In this document: piece by piece, positions 54,497 through 63,736 of the stretch
Numbering within the stretch: the first letter of the stretch is position 1
How the letters are laid out: the number at the start of each line of letters is the position of its first letter
Assembly: GCA_963751165.1 (NCBI GenBank)
Contig: CAVVTP010000011.1
Coordinates: forward strand, 1-64,000
From: Roseiarcus sp963751165
GTDB lineage: Bacteria; Pseudomonadota; Alphaproteobacteria; Rhizobiales; Beijerinckiaceae
DNA: 64,000 nucleotides
Direction: 5' to 3'
The notes under the pieces: model-generated
Database searches by the model: none
Seen by the model: only the letters and a program-made list of their open reading frames with translations
Told to the model about the DNA's origin: nothing
Program-made: the position numbers and the translations under genes

Positions 54497-55308
54497 GCCG
54501 CCCTCCGGCCGAACAGGCGATTGAGGAAGGTTTTCTTGCCGTCCGGGATCGCGATCGGCACGGTGTCGCCGACGAGGCGACGGGCCGCTTCCCGGTAAGC
54601 GCGCCCGGCAGGGCCGGCGGCGCCGTTGATCGTCACCGGCGCGCCGAGGTTGGAGGCGCGCAGAACCTCCTCGCTCTCGGGAATGACGCCGAGCAGCGGG
54701 ATCGAGAGAATCTCGAGCACGTCCGCGACGCTGAGCATCTCGCCGCGGCTGGAGCGGGCCGGGTCGAAGCGGGTCAGCAGCAATTGCTTGTCCATGCGCT
54801 CGCCGGACTCGGCCCGGCAGGTCTTGGAGTCGAGAAGGCCGATGATGCGGTCGGAGTCGCGAACCGACGAGATTTCCGGATTGGTGACCACGATCGCCTG
54901 GTCCGCGAAGCGCATCGCGAGCATGGCGCCGCGCTCGATGCCGGCCGGACTATCGCAAATCACCCAATCGAAGCTCGACCGAAGCTCGCCGATGACCCGC
55001 TCGACGCCTTCGGAGCTGAGCGCGTCCTTGTCGCGGGTCTGCGAGGCGGCCAGCAGATGCAAAGTATCGACCCGCTTGTCGCGGATCAGCGCCTGCGTCA
55101 GCTTGGCGTCGCCCTGGGCGACGTTGATGAAGTCGTAGACGACCCGGCGCTCTGCGCCCAGCACGAGGTCGAGGTTTCTCAAGCCCACATCGAAATCGAC
55201 GACGCAGACGCGCTGGCCGGTTTGCGCAAGCGCCGCGCCGATCGACGCGGTCGAAGTGGTTTTGCCCACGCCGCCCTTACCGGATGTGACGACAATAACC
55301 TTGCTCAT
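54493..55308 (-). CDS. minD: Septum-site-determining ATPase MinD
   Basis: ATG 55308 begins MSKVIVVTSGKGGVGKTTST, with the deviant Walker A. The frame continues with VCVVDFDVGLRNLDLVLGAE and WVICDSPAGIERGAMLAMRF. The C-terminus ends with FLNRLFGRRAA, a short amphipathic membrane-targeting helix. The length is 271 residues. An upstream in-frame start at 55332 is less likely given the conserved N-terminus. MinD binds the membrane with ATP, recruits MinC, and is released by MinE. Spacing of 20 bases to minC supports one operon. Confidence 0.96.
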   Translation of the reverse strand: MSKVIVVTSGKGGVGKTTSTASIGAALAQTGQRVCVVDFDVGLRNLDLVLGAERRVVYDFINVAQGDAKLTQALIRDKRVDTLHLLAASQTRDKDALSSEGVERVIGELRSSFDWVICDSPAGIERGAMLAMRFADQAIVVTNPEISSVRDSDRIIGLLDSKTCRAESGERMDKQLLLTRFDPARSSRGEMLSVADVLEILSIPLLGVIPESEEVLRASNLGAPVTINGAAGPAGRAYREAARRLVGDTVPIAIPDGKKTFLNRLFGRRAA

Positions 55309-55328
55309 GCATTTGTCCTCATAGTGGT

Positions 55329-56036
55329 TCACTCCAGGATCCGAAGTCTGAGTTCCTCTCCGTCCAGCCGGGCCTCGAGGCTCCGGCCCTCGAGCTGGGG
55401 ATTCATGTCTTCGGCCGTGATATAGACACCGCCGATGCAGATGAGCTCGGCCCGCGCCTCCGTGCAGAAGATGCGCGCGGAGGCAGATCCCGAGATCCCG
55501 GCGATCACTCGCCCCTGCAGGGCGCCATAGACATGGATCGAGCCGCCGGCGATGATCTCGGCGCCCGAGGCGACGCGGCCGACGATCGTCACGTCGCCAT
55601 CGGGATGCGCGACGGACTGGCCCGAGCGCACGTTCCCTTCGATGATCAGCGACCCTGACTTATCGGTCCTTGTCGGCGCCGGCGCGGCGGGCGCGCCTTC
55701 CTCCACCGCGGCCTGCGCGTTCACCGTCCGCCCGCCGGCGACCACCGGAGGAAGATGCGGCCCGACCAGAGCGTTGCTCGCGTTGTCCACCCCCATGACC
55801 CGGATATGACGCAGCGCCAGATTGCTCAGGAGATTGCGGTATTCCTTGAGACCCATGTCGATCCCCGCCATCTCCAGGATGACGGGCTTCGAGGCGAAGA
55901 AGGTCGGCGAACGAACCAGCCATGCGTCGAGCGACGCGAACCAGTCGGCCACCGGCTCGCTCGGTTCGAGCACGAAAGCAAGCAGGGAGCGGGCCCGGAA
56001 ATTCAGCGCCTGAGCAGGGGTAGCATGCGCGTTCAT
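55329..56036 (-). CDS. minC: Septum-site-determining protein MinC
   Basis: The 235-residue protein has the MinC N-domain (FFASKPVILEMAGIDMGLKE) and a C-terminal beta-helix: IIEGNVRSGQSVAHPDGDVT, VGRVASGAEIIAGGSIHVYG and GRVIAGISG. It blocks FtsZ assembly away from midcell. ATG 56036 fits the family. An Ala/Pro linker near residues 112-125 joins the domains. It heads the minCDE operon, whose promoter must lie in the 154-base space shared with the divergent peroxidase gene. Confidence 0.95.
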   Translation of the reverse strand: MNAHATPAQALNFRARSLLAFVLEPSEPVADWFASLDAWLVRSPTFFASKPVILEMAGIDMGLKEYRNLLSNLALRHIRVMGVDNASNALVGPHLPPVVAGGRTVNAQAAVEEGAPAAPAPTRTDKSGSLIIEGNVRSGQSVAHPDGDVTIVGRVASGAEIIAGGSIHVYGALQGRVIAGISGSASARIFCTEARAELICIGGVYITAEDMNPQLEGRSLEARLDGEELRLRILE

Positions 56037-56190
56037 TTCACCGTTCCGTTGCTGCTTCGTTAACCGTTTAAGGAAGGAATGGTTTATGAAGCGTTAAGAA
56101 CGGTGGTTTCCGTTGAACCAGCGGACGTTGAGTTTCCGGGTCGACGTCAATACTGGTTGAGCAGTCGTCGAAACCAGATCCGGAGATCCG

Positions 56191-56667
56191 ATGCCCCTCC
56201 CGCCCGACATTCCGCTCAAGACCATAGACGGCAAGGCCGAGACGCTGGGCGATTTCGACGGCAAGGCGCTGCTCATCGTCAACGTCGCCAGCAAATGCGG
56301 CTTCACGCCGCAATATGCGGGGCTCGAGGCGCTGCATAGGCGCTTCCGCGACCGTGGCTTCGCCGTTCTCGGCTTCCCCTGCGACCAGTTCGGACATCAG
56401 GAGCCCGGCGACGAGGGGGAGATCGCGAAATTCTGCTCGCTGACCTACGACGTCAGCTTCCCGATGTTCGCCAAGGTCGAGGTCAACGGCCCAGACGCCC
56501 ATCCGCTCTACAAGGCGCTGAAGCAAGAGGCGCCGGGACTGCTCGGCGCCGCGATCAAGTGGAACTTCACAAAATTCCTGCTCGACCGGAAGCACAATGT
56601 CGTGCGCCGCTACGCTCCGATCGACAAGCCCCAATCGCTCGGGCTCGACATCGAGGCGGTGCTCTGA
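56191..56667 (+). CDS. Glutathione peroxidase (Cys type)
   Basis: The 158-residue protein has NVASKCGFTPQYAGLE with the peroxidatic Cys, FPCDQFGHQEPG with Gln, and WNFTKFLLDRK with Trp and Asn of the catalytic tetrad. It lacks a signal peptide, so it is cytoplasmic, reducing hydroperoxides via thioredoxin or glutathione. Divergent from minC, with its own promoter in the shared space. All key residues are present and the length is typical. Confidence 0.93.
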   Translation: MPLPPDIPLKTIDGKAETLGDFDGKALLIVNVASKCGFTPQYAGLEALHRRFRDRGFAVLGFPCDQFGHQEPGDEGEIAKFCSLTYDVSFPMFAKVEVNGPDAHPLYKALKQEAPGLLGAAIKWNFTKFLLDRKHNVVRRYAPIDKPQSLGLDIEAVL

Positions 56668-56783
56668 CCCGCTGCTGACGCCGAGCTGGTCGCTGTATGA
56701 GCGACCGAGAAAGGACGCGTTGAGACCTCGTTAACCAACGTTGCGTCATCCTAGCCGGGCAACATCCTCGGGACACAGGCGCA

Positions 56784-57333
56784 ATGACGGCTTTGAGCCT
56801 TCGGGAAGCAGCGGAACGAACCGAAACCAGCAAAATCGACGTCTGGCGCGCCATTCAGGCGGGCAGGCTCCTGGCCCAGAGGACGGATCAGGGCGACTTC
56901 GCAATCGATCCCGTCGAGCTGTCGCGGGTATTCGAGGCGCGGCAGCCCAATGAGCGTTCCATGGGACGGGATGCAACGGCCTCTCCAGAGGCTTCTGAAC
57001 GGCCTGAAACCAACGCAACGACCGACTGGGCCATCACGCTCTCGGCCTTCCGGGCGTACCTCAAGAGCCATGTCGAGGCGCCCGCCGGGGAGCCGGCGAA
57101 CAGCGCGCTGCGTCAGAACAGCGAAGAAAGGCCGGCCGCCGACTTGGCTGAACGAGCCGATCAATTGTCCAAACGGCCTGGCGCCCGCAGCAAACGCCGG
57201 CGACGCGATATCCAAAGGCGCCGGGCTGGAAGAGGCCGCGAGCCCCTGGTGGAGGCGGTTGAAGCGCCTCGTCGGATGGATCCACGGCCGACAGGGTCGG
57301 GCGGCCCGGCAGCGCCTGCGGGAGAGACTGTAG
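56784..57333 (+). pseudogene. Mobile-element DNA-binding/entry-exclusion-like protein, frameshifted
   Basis: From ATG 56784 the protein starts SLREAAERTETSKIDVWRAI, then AGRLLAQRTDQGDFAIDPVE, a helix-turn-helix typical of small proteins on alphaproteobacterial plasmids and conjugative elements. The middle is charged and coiled. Near 57170-57210 the frame shifts; the continuation SPWWRRLKRLVGWIHGRQG is the usual Trp-rich end and stops at 57333. In the uncorrected frame translation would end at 57362. The role in transfer or copy control is unproven. Confidence 0.6.
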
Positions 57334-57542
57334 GAGCGGACAAGTCCGTCCGAGAAGGGTAAGAGCCAATCGGTTCGTCTGAGGCGACACAATCTCGAGC
57401 GCCCAATATGTGTTGACGCCAAGCTCTCGCCTCAGAAAACATGCAGGACATCGCAGGAGGAAGCTGACGGCGCAAAAAAATCGTCGTGCGCGTCGCCTAG
57501 CAGGTACGGCATCCTGATTTTGTGACAACGTCAAAAGACCGT

Positions 57543-58379
57543 CTATTCTTCGAGTTCGATAGACGCGAACGGCGGTTCCTTCAAGCACCTCGAAGCACTG
57601 CGAGTCGGGCAACGCCCGCAATGCGAAGTCGCAGACGCCTTTCCATGATCCATAGTCGGAGGCGAGATCGAGCGGGGGCCAATCGCTCGCCCACATAACT
57701 CGGCTCGGACCGAAGACCTTCAAGACATGGCTTATATATGTTTCCACGTCTTGAAAGCCCGCTCCGGGCCGGGCGCAATTCATGAGCCCGGAAAGCTTGC
57801 AGACGACGTTCGGCAGGGACGCAAGCTCGTCGATGAGACGCGCCCAGCAAGCTTGAAGACTTTGTTGGCGACGTCAGGCTTGCCGCAGTGATCGAGCACG
57901 ACCGAGAGCCCAGGCAGGCGTTTGGCGAGGTGCGTCGCCAAATTTATTTCGCGCCAGTTCTGCACCAGAATGTCGACCGAGAAGGCGTTCTGCAGCAACG
58001 CCTGAAACCCTCTCTCCAGCCTCGCATCCAGCATCCAGGCGATGCTCCGGTTATCGTCCCGCACCGGGCGAACGCCCTTGACGATTGAGTTTGAAGCGAG
58101 CGCGCCGACTTCCTCTTCCACCGATGGCGAAGCGAGTTCGACCCACGCTACAACGCCGGCGATCCAAGGAATTTTCCGGGCGAGGCCGATCGTAAAAAGG
58201 GTCTCGGCAAGGGTCTCCGCGGCTTGCACAACGACGACGCGCTCGACGCCCGCGGCGTCGATGAGCGGCTTCAGGTCGGCGGGCTCCCGGTCCCTGTAGA
58301 TCGCCGTCATCGCCGGAGTGAGAGCTACGTTGTCGCCACGGCTCAATCGCCAGAGATGAATATGCGCGTCGACGGTCAC
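57543..58379 (-). pseudogene. Amidohydrolase-2 family lactonase-like, at least one frameshift
   Basis: The start is GTG 58379, overlapping the ABC ATPase stop. MTVDAHIHLWRLSRG has the metal-binding H-x-H. The frame continues with VVVVQAAETLAETLFTIGLA, GVRPVRDDNRSIAWML and LPGLSVVLDHCGKPDV. Near 57852 one base shifts the frame, and the next part, NVVCKLSGLMNCARPG, then FGPSRVMWASDWPPL, carries the late catalytic Asp. The 3' end is unclear; a second shift would give a stop at 57543. Family members hydrolyse sugar lactones or similar cyclic esters, which fits the sugar transporter genes of the same operon. Confidence 0.75.
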
Positions 58380-59164
58380 GCGAGCTTTCCTTGCGGCAGC
58401 TTGCCTGCGATGATCATGGCGAGCAAATCGTCTTTGGTGACATCCGCCGTCCTGACCACGCCGACCAGACGGCCGTTTTTCATAACGGCAAGGCGGCTCG
58501 CCAGATCGAAAACGTCGTTGATGTCGTGGCTGATGAGAATGATGCCGATGCCCTGCCGAGCGAGCTCGGAAATGAGCGCGCCGACCTTTTGCGTCTCTTC
58601 CGGCCCGAGCGCGGCGGTGGGCTCATCCATGATGAGCACCTTGGCGTTGAAATGGATCGCCCGTGCGATCGCCACAGCCTGCCGCTGGCCGCCCGAAAGG
58701 TGAGAGACAAGGCTGGAGAGCAGTGGAAACCTCAACCTCAAGCGTTGCATGGTGAGCCGGGTCCGCTCCTCCATCAACTCTTCGCTCATGAACCCGAACC
58801 AGCCCGTCAGCTCTCGGCCAAGGAAGAGATTGGCGACGGCGTCGAGATTGTCCGATAGCGCGAGCGTCTGGTAGATCGTTTCGATGCCAAGCGACTTTGC
58901 GTCCCGCGTCGAACGAATCTCGACCGGCCTTCCGGCGAATCGGATTTCGCCGCTGTCGGCAGTGAAGACGCCGGACAAAATCTTGATGAGCGTTGATTTG
59001 CCGGCGCCATTGTGGCCGAGCAAACCCAAGACTTCACCTTCGCCGAGATCGAGGCTCACATTTTCGACGGCCCGTACGCCCCCGAATGCTTTCACGATGT
59101 TACGAAATTCGACGAGTGGGGGCGTCACATTAACCTGACCCGGCGATACGCCATATCGACCCAT
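58376..59164 (-). CDS. Sugar ABC transporter ATP-binding protein (XylG/RbsA-like, single domain)
   Basis: The 262-residue protein has Walker A GLLGHNGAGKST, the signature HLSGGQRQAVAIARAI, Walker B VLIMDEPTAALGP and the switch ILISHDIND. It is a single-cassette version, as in some Hyphomicrobiales sugar importers, rather than the usual double cassette. It energises the permease at 59125. The likely start at ATG 59164 overlaps the permease by 40 bases; a GTG near 59131 is an alternative. Fourth to be mentioned from the right, it lies between permease and lactonase genes in one operon. Confidence 0.93.
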   Translation of the reverse strand: MGRYGVSPGQVNVTPPLVEFRNIVKAFGGVRAVENVSLDLGEGEVLGLLGHNGAGKSTLIKILSGVFTADSGEIRFAGRPVEIRSTRDAKSLGIETIYQTLALSDNLDAVANLFLGRELTGWFGFMSEELMEERTRLTMQRLRLRFPLLSSLVSHLSGGQRQAVAIARAIHFNAKVLIMDEPTAALGPEETQKVGALISELARQGIGIILISHDINDVFDLASRLAVMKNGRLVGVVRTADVTKDDLLAMIIAGKLPQGKLA

Positions 59165-60348
59165 ACGGCGGCAATCAGGACTAGAGCGAGCACCATCCGC
59201 TGCAAAGGCGTCGCCACGCCCATCAAAATCATTCCACTCTCAAGGCTCTGCATGATGAGGGCGCCGACGATCGCGCCATAAACGGTCCCGACGCCGCCGG
59301 CGAGCGATGTGCCCCCGATCACCGTGGCCGCGATGACGTTGAGCTCGGTCATGGTTCCCGTGACGCTCGCGCCGGCGTCCAGACGAGCCGTGATGACGAT
59401 GGAGGCCAATCCGCATAGGAGCCCCATCAACGCAAAGACGGCCACTGTCAGGCGCCGCGTGTCAATTCCGGCGAGCTCGGCGCTCTCGGGGTTGCCACCC
59501 ATCGCGAAAACATGGCGGCCGAACCTGTGCTTGCTTGCGATCGCCGACATCGCGACGGTGACGCCGATCAGGATGAGGACGGGGATCGGAAGGCCCATCG
59601 AGATGTTGGACCTGGGCTGTTTGTACGCGTTCATGACGGCGGTCAAAAAGACGATGCACAGGCTCCAGATTGCGATCAAGAGGACGAGCATCGCGGGCGA
59701 CCGGGTCGCCATCCCGTGCAAAGCGCGGCGACGAGCGCTGCGCCACACAGTCGTGATGACAGCGATGACCGCCGCGGCGCAGACGACCCAGCTCCAGAAC
59801 GCCCCGATGGTCCCGTCCAAGCCTCCGCCGAGGAGCTGAAACGTCTTGTTGAGCGGAGCGATCGTGACGCCGCTGTTGATATAGAAGGCGGCATTGCGAA
59901 AGAAGAGGAGTCCGCCCAGGGTGATGACGAAAGAGGGAACGCCTCCATAAGCGATGAGCAGGCCCTGGACGAGGCCGATGAGCAATCCAGCGCCAAGCAT
60001 CGCCAGAACCGCGATCCACCACGTCGACGGCGCGTCGATCGAAAGGACGGAGGTCTGCAGCAGGGCGCCGAAAACGCCGATGAAACCGATCTGCGATCCG
60101 ACGGAAAGGTCGATGTGGCGCGATACGATCACGAGAACCATGCCGCAAGACATGATTCCGACGACGGCGACCTGAAGCGACAGGTTGAACAGATTCCGGG
60201 GCGTGAGGAAGATGCCGCCGGTCAGGACATTCAAGCCGAGCCAGATGGTGGCCAGGACAAGCAGCATGGCGAGCAGCCGGACGTCGAGTCCGGCCGCCAT
60301 TGCCACTTTGTCGGAAACAAGCCGCGCTCGCAGCGCTAGCGTCTGCAT
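59125..60348 (-). CDS. Sugar ABC transporter permease (XylH/RbsC-like)
   Basis: The 407-residue protein is strongly hydrophobic with about ten membrane segments. It carries the family signature GTSLAGGVGTVYGAIVGALI near the C-terminus, and FAMGGNPESAELAGIDTRRL, the cytoplasmic loop that contacts the ATPase. The extra hydrophilic stretch near residues 205-215 is typical of XylH. It starts 16 bases after the binding-protein gene. The imported sugar is not shown; the pathway genes suggest a pentose, hexose or sugar acid. Confidence 0.93.
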   Translation of the reverse strand: MQTLALRARLVSDKVAMAAGLDVRLLAMLLVLATIWLGLNVLTGGIFLTPRNLFNLSLQVAVVGIMSCGMVLVIVSRHIDLSVGSQIGFIGVFGALLQTSVLSIDAPSTWWIAVLAMLGAGLLIGLVQGLLIAYGGVPSFVITLGGLLFFRNAAFYINSGVTIAPLNKTFQLLGGGLDGTIGAFWSWVVCAAAVIAVITTVWRSARRRALHGMATRSPAMLVLLIAIWSLCIVFLTAVMNAYKQPRSNISMGLPIPVLILIGVTVAMSAIASKHRFGRHVFAMGGNPESAELAGIDTRRLTVAVFALMGLLCGLASIVITARLDAGASVTGTMTELNVIAATVIGGTSLAGGVGTVYGAIVGALIMQSLESGMILMGVATPLQRMVLALVLIAAVWVDMAYRRVRLM

Positions 60349-60364
60349 TCGGTCCTAGACTCGG

Positions 60365-61424
60365 TCACTTGCAAACAGCTGGCGCGTTCTCAGTGACGCC
60401 GTCGCAAAGCTCGGCCTTGGTGATCCATTTGGAGTCGAGGACGAGGTTGAGGTTGTCCCTTGTGATCGCGATCGGCGTGAGCAAGATCGACGGCTGCATC
60501 TGACCGGTCGGCGTCGTGAACGGCTTGGTTCCGGTAACGGGCTTGCTCTCGGCCATCTCGATTGCGGCCTTCGCCGCCGCTTGGCCGAGGTCGTAGGAAT
60601 TCTTCCAGACAGTCACCGTCTGCTGCCCCTTGGCGATCCGGTTCAACGCCGCCTTGTCGCCGTCCTGCCCCGATAGCGGGATGCCGAGCATTTTCTGCGA
60701 AGCGAGCGCCGCAGCGGCGCCGGTCGCCATCCCATCGTTCATCGAGAGGACCGCATCGACCTTGTTATTGGTCTTGGTCAGGATCTGCTCCATCGCGGCC
60801 TGCGCAAGATCCGGCTTCCAGTTCTCGATGTTTTGCTTGGCGACCACCTTGATCTGACCCTTGTCGATCAAAGGCTTCAGGACCTGCATCTGACCTTCGC
60901 GGAACAGATTGATGATCGGCATCGCGGCGTCGCCCTCGATCAGCGCCCAATTGCCATTGTCTTTCACCTTGGCCATGGCTGCGGCCATCAGGTGGCCGAC
61001 GGCGACATTGTCGAAGGACACGAAGGTTACGCCCGGATCGTCTACCGGCACGTCATAGGCGATGATCGGAACTTTCGCAGCCTTCGCCTCCGCAATGGCC
61101 GGCATGATCGCCTTCGAATCCTGAGCCAGAATGATGGCGGCGTCGCACTTCGAGGCCAGCAAGTTGTCCACGTCGGTCATCTGTTTCTGCGGATCGCCCT
61201 GGGCGTCGGCGCTCACGTACGTGTATCCGGCGGGCCCCAACACCGACTTGATCCCGGCTTCATCGATACGCCACCGCTCTTCCTGGAAGTGGCGCCAACT
61301 GACGCAAATGCGTTTGCCGTTCGCTGCATTCGCTTCGAGCGACGGCTGCAGACCGAACTCCCAGAGCGATCGCGGCCGCGCTGGTCAGGATCGCCCGCCG
61401 CAAGATCGTGCTGACGTTCGACAT
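60365..61424 (-). pseudogene. Sugar-binding periplasmic protein, frameshift after signal peptide
   Basis: From ATG 61424 the first residues, MSNVSTILRRAILTSAAAIA, form a signal peptide. After LG a one-base shift near 61355 moves to the frame NGKRICVSWRHFQEERWRID, then VLGPAGYTYVSADAQGDPQ, and continues to 60365. LLASKCDAAIILAQDSKAI, VSFDNVAVGHLMAAAMAK, AVLSMNDGMATGAAAAL and LSGQDGDKAALNRIAKG are typical of XylF/ribose-binding-like type I periplasmic proteins. It delivers the sugar to the permease. The corrected length is about 350 residues. It heads the leftward operon. Confidence 0.85.
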
Positions 61425-61444
61425 GATTTTTCCTCCCGGATTTG

Positions 61445-61458
61445 TGACTTTTGAGTCA
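61445..61458. promoter_or_regulatory. Inverted repeat between the divergent transporter and dioxygenase genes
   Basis: TGACT and AGTCA are separated by TTTG, in an AT-rich part of the 270-base divergent region, about 20 bases upstream of the binding-protein start. This could be a regulator half-site pair. No regulator gene is adjacent in the window. Confidence 0.3.
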
Positions 61459-61695
61459 ACTTCTACAACTTTTGCACATCGTTGCGGACGATGGAAGGGA
61501 CCCGCACAGCTTCTCAACGGCTTCTCCAGCGCGCGTCGAGAGCGATCTTTTCGCGCATCTGTCCAAATTGACCGGCGCGGCCAGCATTGGCATAAATCGG
61601 AAAACAGCCTGGGCAAGATCGCGGGGAGGCTGCAATTCGATTGGAGCATCCCGATAGGGCTGTTTCAATGGAGCGATCGCAGGGAGGATGCGTCG

Positions 61696-62598
61696 ATGGA
61701 CACGGAAAACGCTCTCGCCGAACTCGGAATCTCTGTCGCCGACCTCGCGCCCGAGCAGCGGCGCAAATTCGACGAGGAGGGTTATTTCATCGCCGAGAAC
61801 GTCTTCAGTCCGGCGGAAGTCGACGAAATGCGCGCCGAGTTCGAGCGCTTGCGGGCGATTGAAGGCGAATACGGCGGACACGAGGTGCATATCGAGCCCG
61901 GCGCGCCTCGCCTCTCGAACCTGTTCAACAAGTCGGCCGCATTCGACAGGTGCCTGGCCTGCAAGCCGACGCTGGCCGCCGCCGCTTATCTTCTCGGCGA
62001 AATCCGGGTCTATTCCCTCAACGCCCGGAACCCGCTCAAGGGACAGGGGCAACAGCCGCTGCACAGCGACGTTCCGCGATTGACGCCGACGGACTGGCGG
62101 GTCGTCAATTCGATGATCCTGCTCGACGACATGACCGAGTCCAACGGGCCGACCCGAGTCGTGCCGGGCTCGCACAACTGGACCCCCATCAATGTACCGG
62201 ACAACAACATGGGGGAGGTTACGCGGCTCGAAGCGCGCCCGGAGGAGATCGCCGACATTCCGAAGGACCCGTACGCTCCGCATCCCAAGGAGGTGAAGTT
62301 GACCGGCAAGGCCGGCTCCGTCGCGGTCATCAACGGACACATCTGGCACGGCGGCACGCGCAACGAGAGCGGCGCTTCGCGGCGCGTTCTGCACCTCGCC
62401 ATCGGGAGGCGCAATCTGCCGCCGCAGCTGGACGAACGCGAGCATCTGACCTCCGAGCTTCAGGCGCGCACCAATGCAAGCGAGAAATTCCTGCTCGACA
62501 TCGAGGGCGCGACGCCCAAGGTGACCGGCTATCCACCGCTCCCGACCCATGTGCGGACCTGGGCGTCCGTCGAGACCGTCGTCGGCGATCGCCATTAA
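61696..62598 (+). CDS. Phytanoyl-CoA dioxygenase-family protein
   Basis: ATG 61696 follows AGGGAGG. The 300-residue protein has DEEGYFIAENVFSPAEVDEM at the start, then QQPLHSDVPRLTPTDW with the iron-binding H-x-D. The distal His is in NGHIWHGGTRNESG, and the 2-oxoglutarate-binding Arg probably lies in SGASRRVLHL. Such non-heme iron dioxygenases hydroxylate diverse substrates. Its place between sugar uptake and aldolase genes suggests it acts on a substituted or methylated sugar-like compound, but this is inference. The first gene of the rightward set; the next starts 81 bases on. Confidence 0.85.
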   Translation: MDTENALAELGISVADLAPEQRRKFDEEGYFIAENVFSPAEVDEMRAEFERLRAIEGEYGGHEVHIEPGAPRLSNLFNKSAAFDRCLACKPTLAAAAYLLGEIRVYSLNARNPLKGQGQQPLHSDVPRLTPTDWRVVNSMILLDDMTESNGPTRVVPGSHNWTPINVPDNNMGEVTRLEARPEEIADIPKDPYAPHPKEVKLTGKAGSVAVINGHIWHGGTRNESGASRRVLHLAIGRRNLPPQLDEREHLTSELQARTNASEKFLLDIEGATPKVTGYPPLPTHVRTWASVETVVGDRH

Positions 62599-62679
62599 GG
62601 CGGCGCACGCTCGGAAAACCGAGGGACATTCGCCATCGACTTTGCATCGCCTCTCGGCGAGGAGCGGGCTTTCGATTCC

Positions 62680-63732
62680 ATGCGCAGATTTCCTTCCTCG
62701 ACTGTCGCGACCTTCATCGAACGGATCTTCGTCGCCGCCGGCTCGGAGCCGAGCGAGGCCAAGACCGTCGCCTCGCATCTCGTCGAGGCGAGCCTCATGG
62801 GTCACGACTCGCATGGCGTGATTCGCGTTTCGAAATACGTCGACTGGCTGCGGGCGGGACAAGTGCGGCCCAACCGGCACGCTCGCGTCGCAAGCGACCG
62901 CGGCGCGCTTGTCGTCGTCGATGGCGAGTTCGGCTTCGGTCAGGTCATCGGCAAGGAGGCGATGGAAATCGTCGCGGCGCGCGCCGGCGCGCACGGCATG
63001 GCGACGGTGGCTATTCGCAATTCGGGCCATCTCGGGCGGATCGGCGCGTGGCCCGAAATGCTCGCTGAGCGCGGGCTCGCTTCGATTCATTTCGTCAATA
63101 CGTCCGGATTCGGCATTCTCGTCGCGCCGTTCGGAGGCGCGGACCGGCGTCTCTCCGCGAACCCGATCGCCGCGGGCGTCCCGACCAGAAGCGGGCGGCC
63201 GATCATCCTCGACATCGCGACCTCGGTCATCGCCGAAGGCAAGATCCAGCTTGCCCGCAACAAGGGCGAACGCTTGCCCCCAGGTCTCGTCCTCGACGGA
63301 CAAGGCCGGCCCACGACCGAACCCGAGATCTTCTACGCCGATCCCCCCGGCGCGATCCTCCCCTTCGGCGGTCATAAGGGCTCGGGCCTCTCCTTCTTCT
63401 GCGAGATCTTGGCTGGCTCGCTCACGGGCGGGCGCGCGAGCCATCCGCATGCGCCAACCGCCGAGCGACTGGTCAACAACATGCTGTCGCTCGCCTTCGA
63501 TCCGTCGGCGTTCGGCGATGCGGAGGCTTTCGCCGACGACGTGAGCCGGCTCGTCGGATGGGTCAAGGCGTCGCCCCCGATTGCTCCCGGGGGCAAGGTG
63601 TTGCTGCCGGGCGAGATCGAGGAGGAGGTGCGCCGCGATCGCATGGCGAACGGGCTGCCCATCGACGACGCCACCTGGCGCGCCATTTGCGCCGTCTCCG
63701 CCTCGCTCGGCGTGTCGGCGCCGGAGGAATGA
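62680..63732 (+). CDS. Ldh_2-family dehydrogenase (second copy)
   Basis: The 350-residue protein shares motifs with the gene at 23546: GHDSHGVIRVSKYV, FGFGQVIGKEAME, NSGHLGRIGAWPE and GGHKGSGLSFFCEILAGS. It is a NAD(P)-dependent oxidoreductase of 2-hydroxy or keto acids. Lying 4 bases before an HpcH-type aldolase and after a dioxygenase, it probably oxidises or reduces an intermediate of sugar-acid breakdown. ATG 62680 gives the family start MRRFPSSTVATFIERIF. Confidence 0.9.
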   Translation: MRRFPSSTVATFIERIFVAAGSEPSEAKTVASHLVEASLMGHDSHGVIRVSKYVDWLRAGQVRPNRHARVASDRGALVVVDGEFGFGQVIGKEAMEIVAARAGAHGMATVAIRNSGHLGRIGAWPEMLAERGLASIHFVNTSGFGILVAPFGGADRRLSANPIAAGVPTRSGRPIILDIATSVIAEGKIQLARNKGERLPPGLVLDGQGRPTTEPEIFYADPPGAILPFGGHKGSGLSFFCEILAGSLTGGRASHPHAPTAERLVNNMLSLAFDPSAFGDAEAFADDVSRLVGWVKASPPIAPGGKVLLPGEIEEEVRRDRMANGLPIDDATWRAICAVSASLGVSAPEE

Positions 63733-63736
63733 CGTC

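Noticed and set aside
59512..60339. 275-residue plus-strand frame over the permease
   Set aside because: Hydrophilic shadow of a membrane protein gene.
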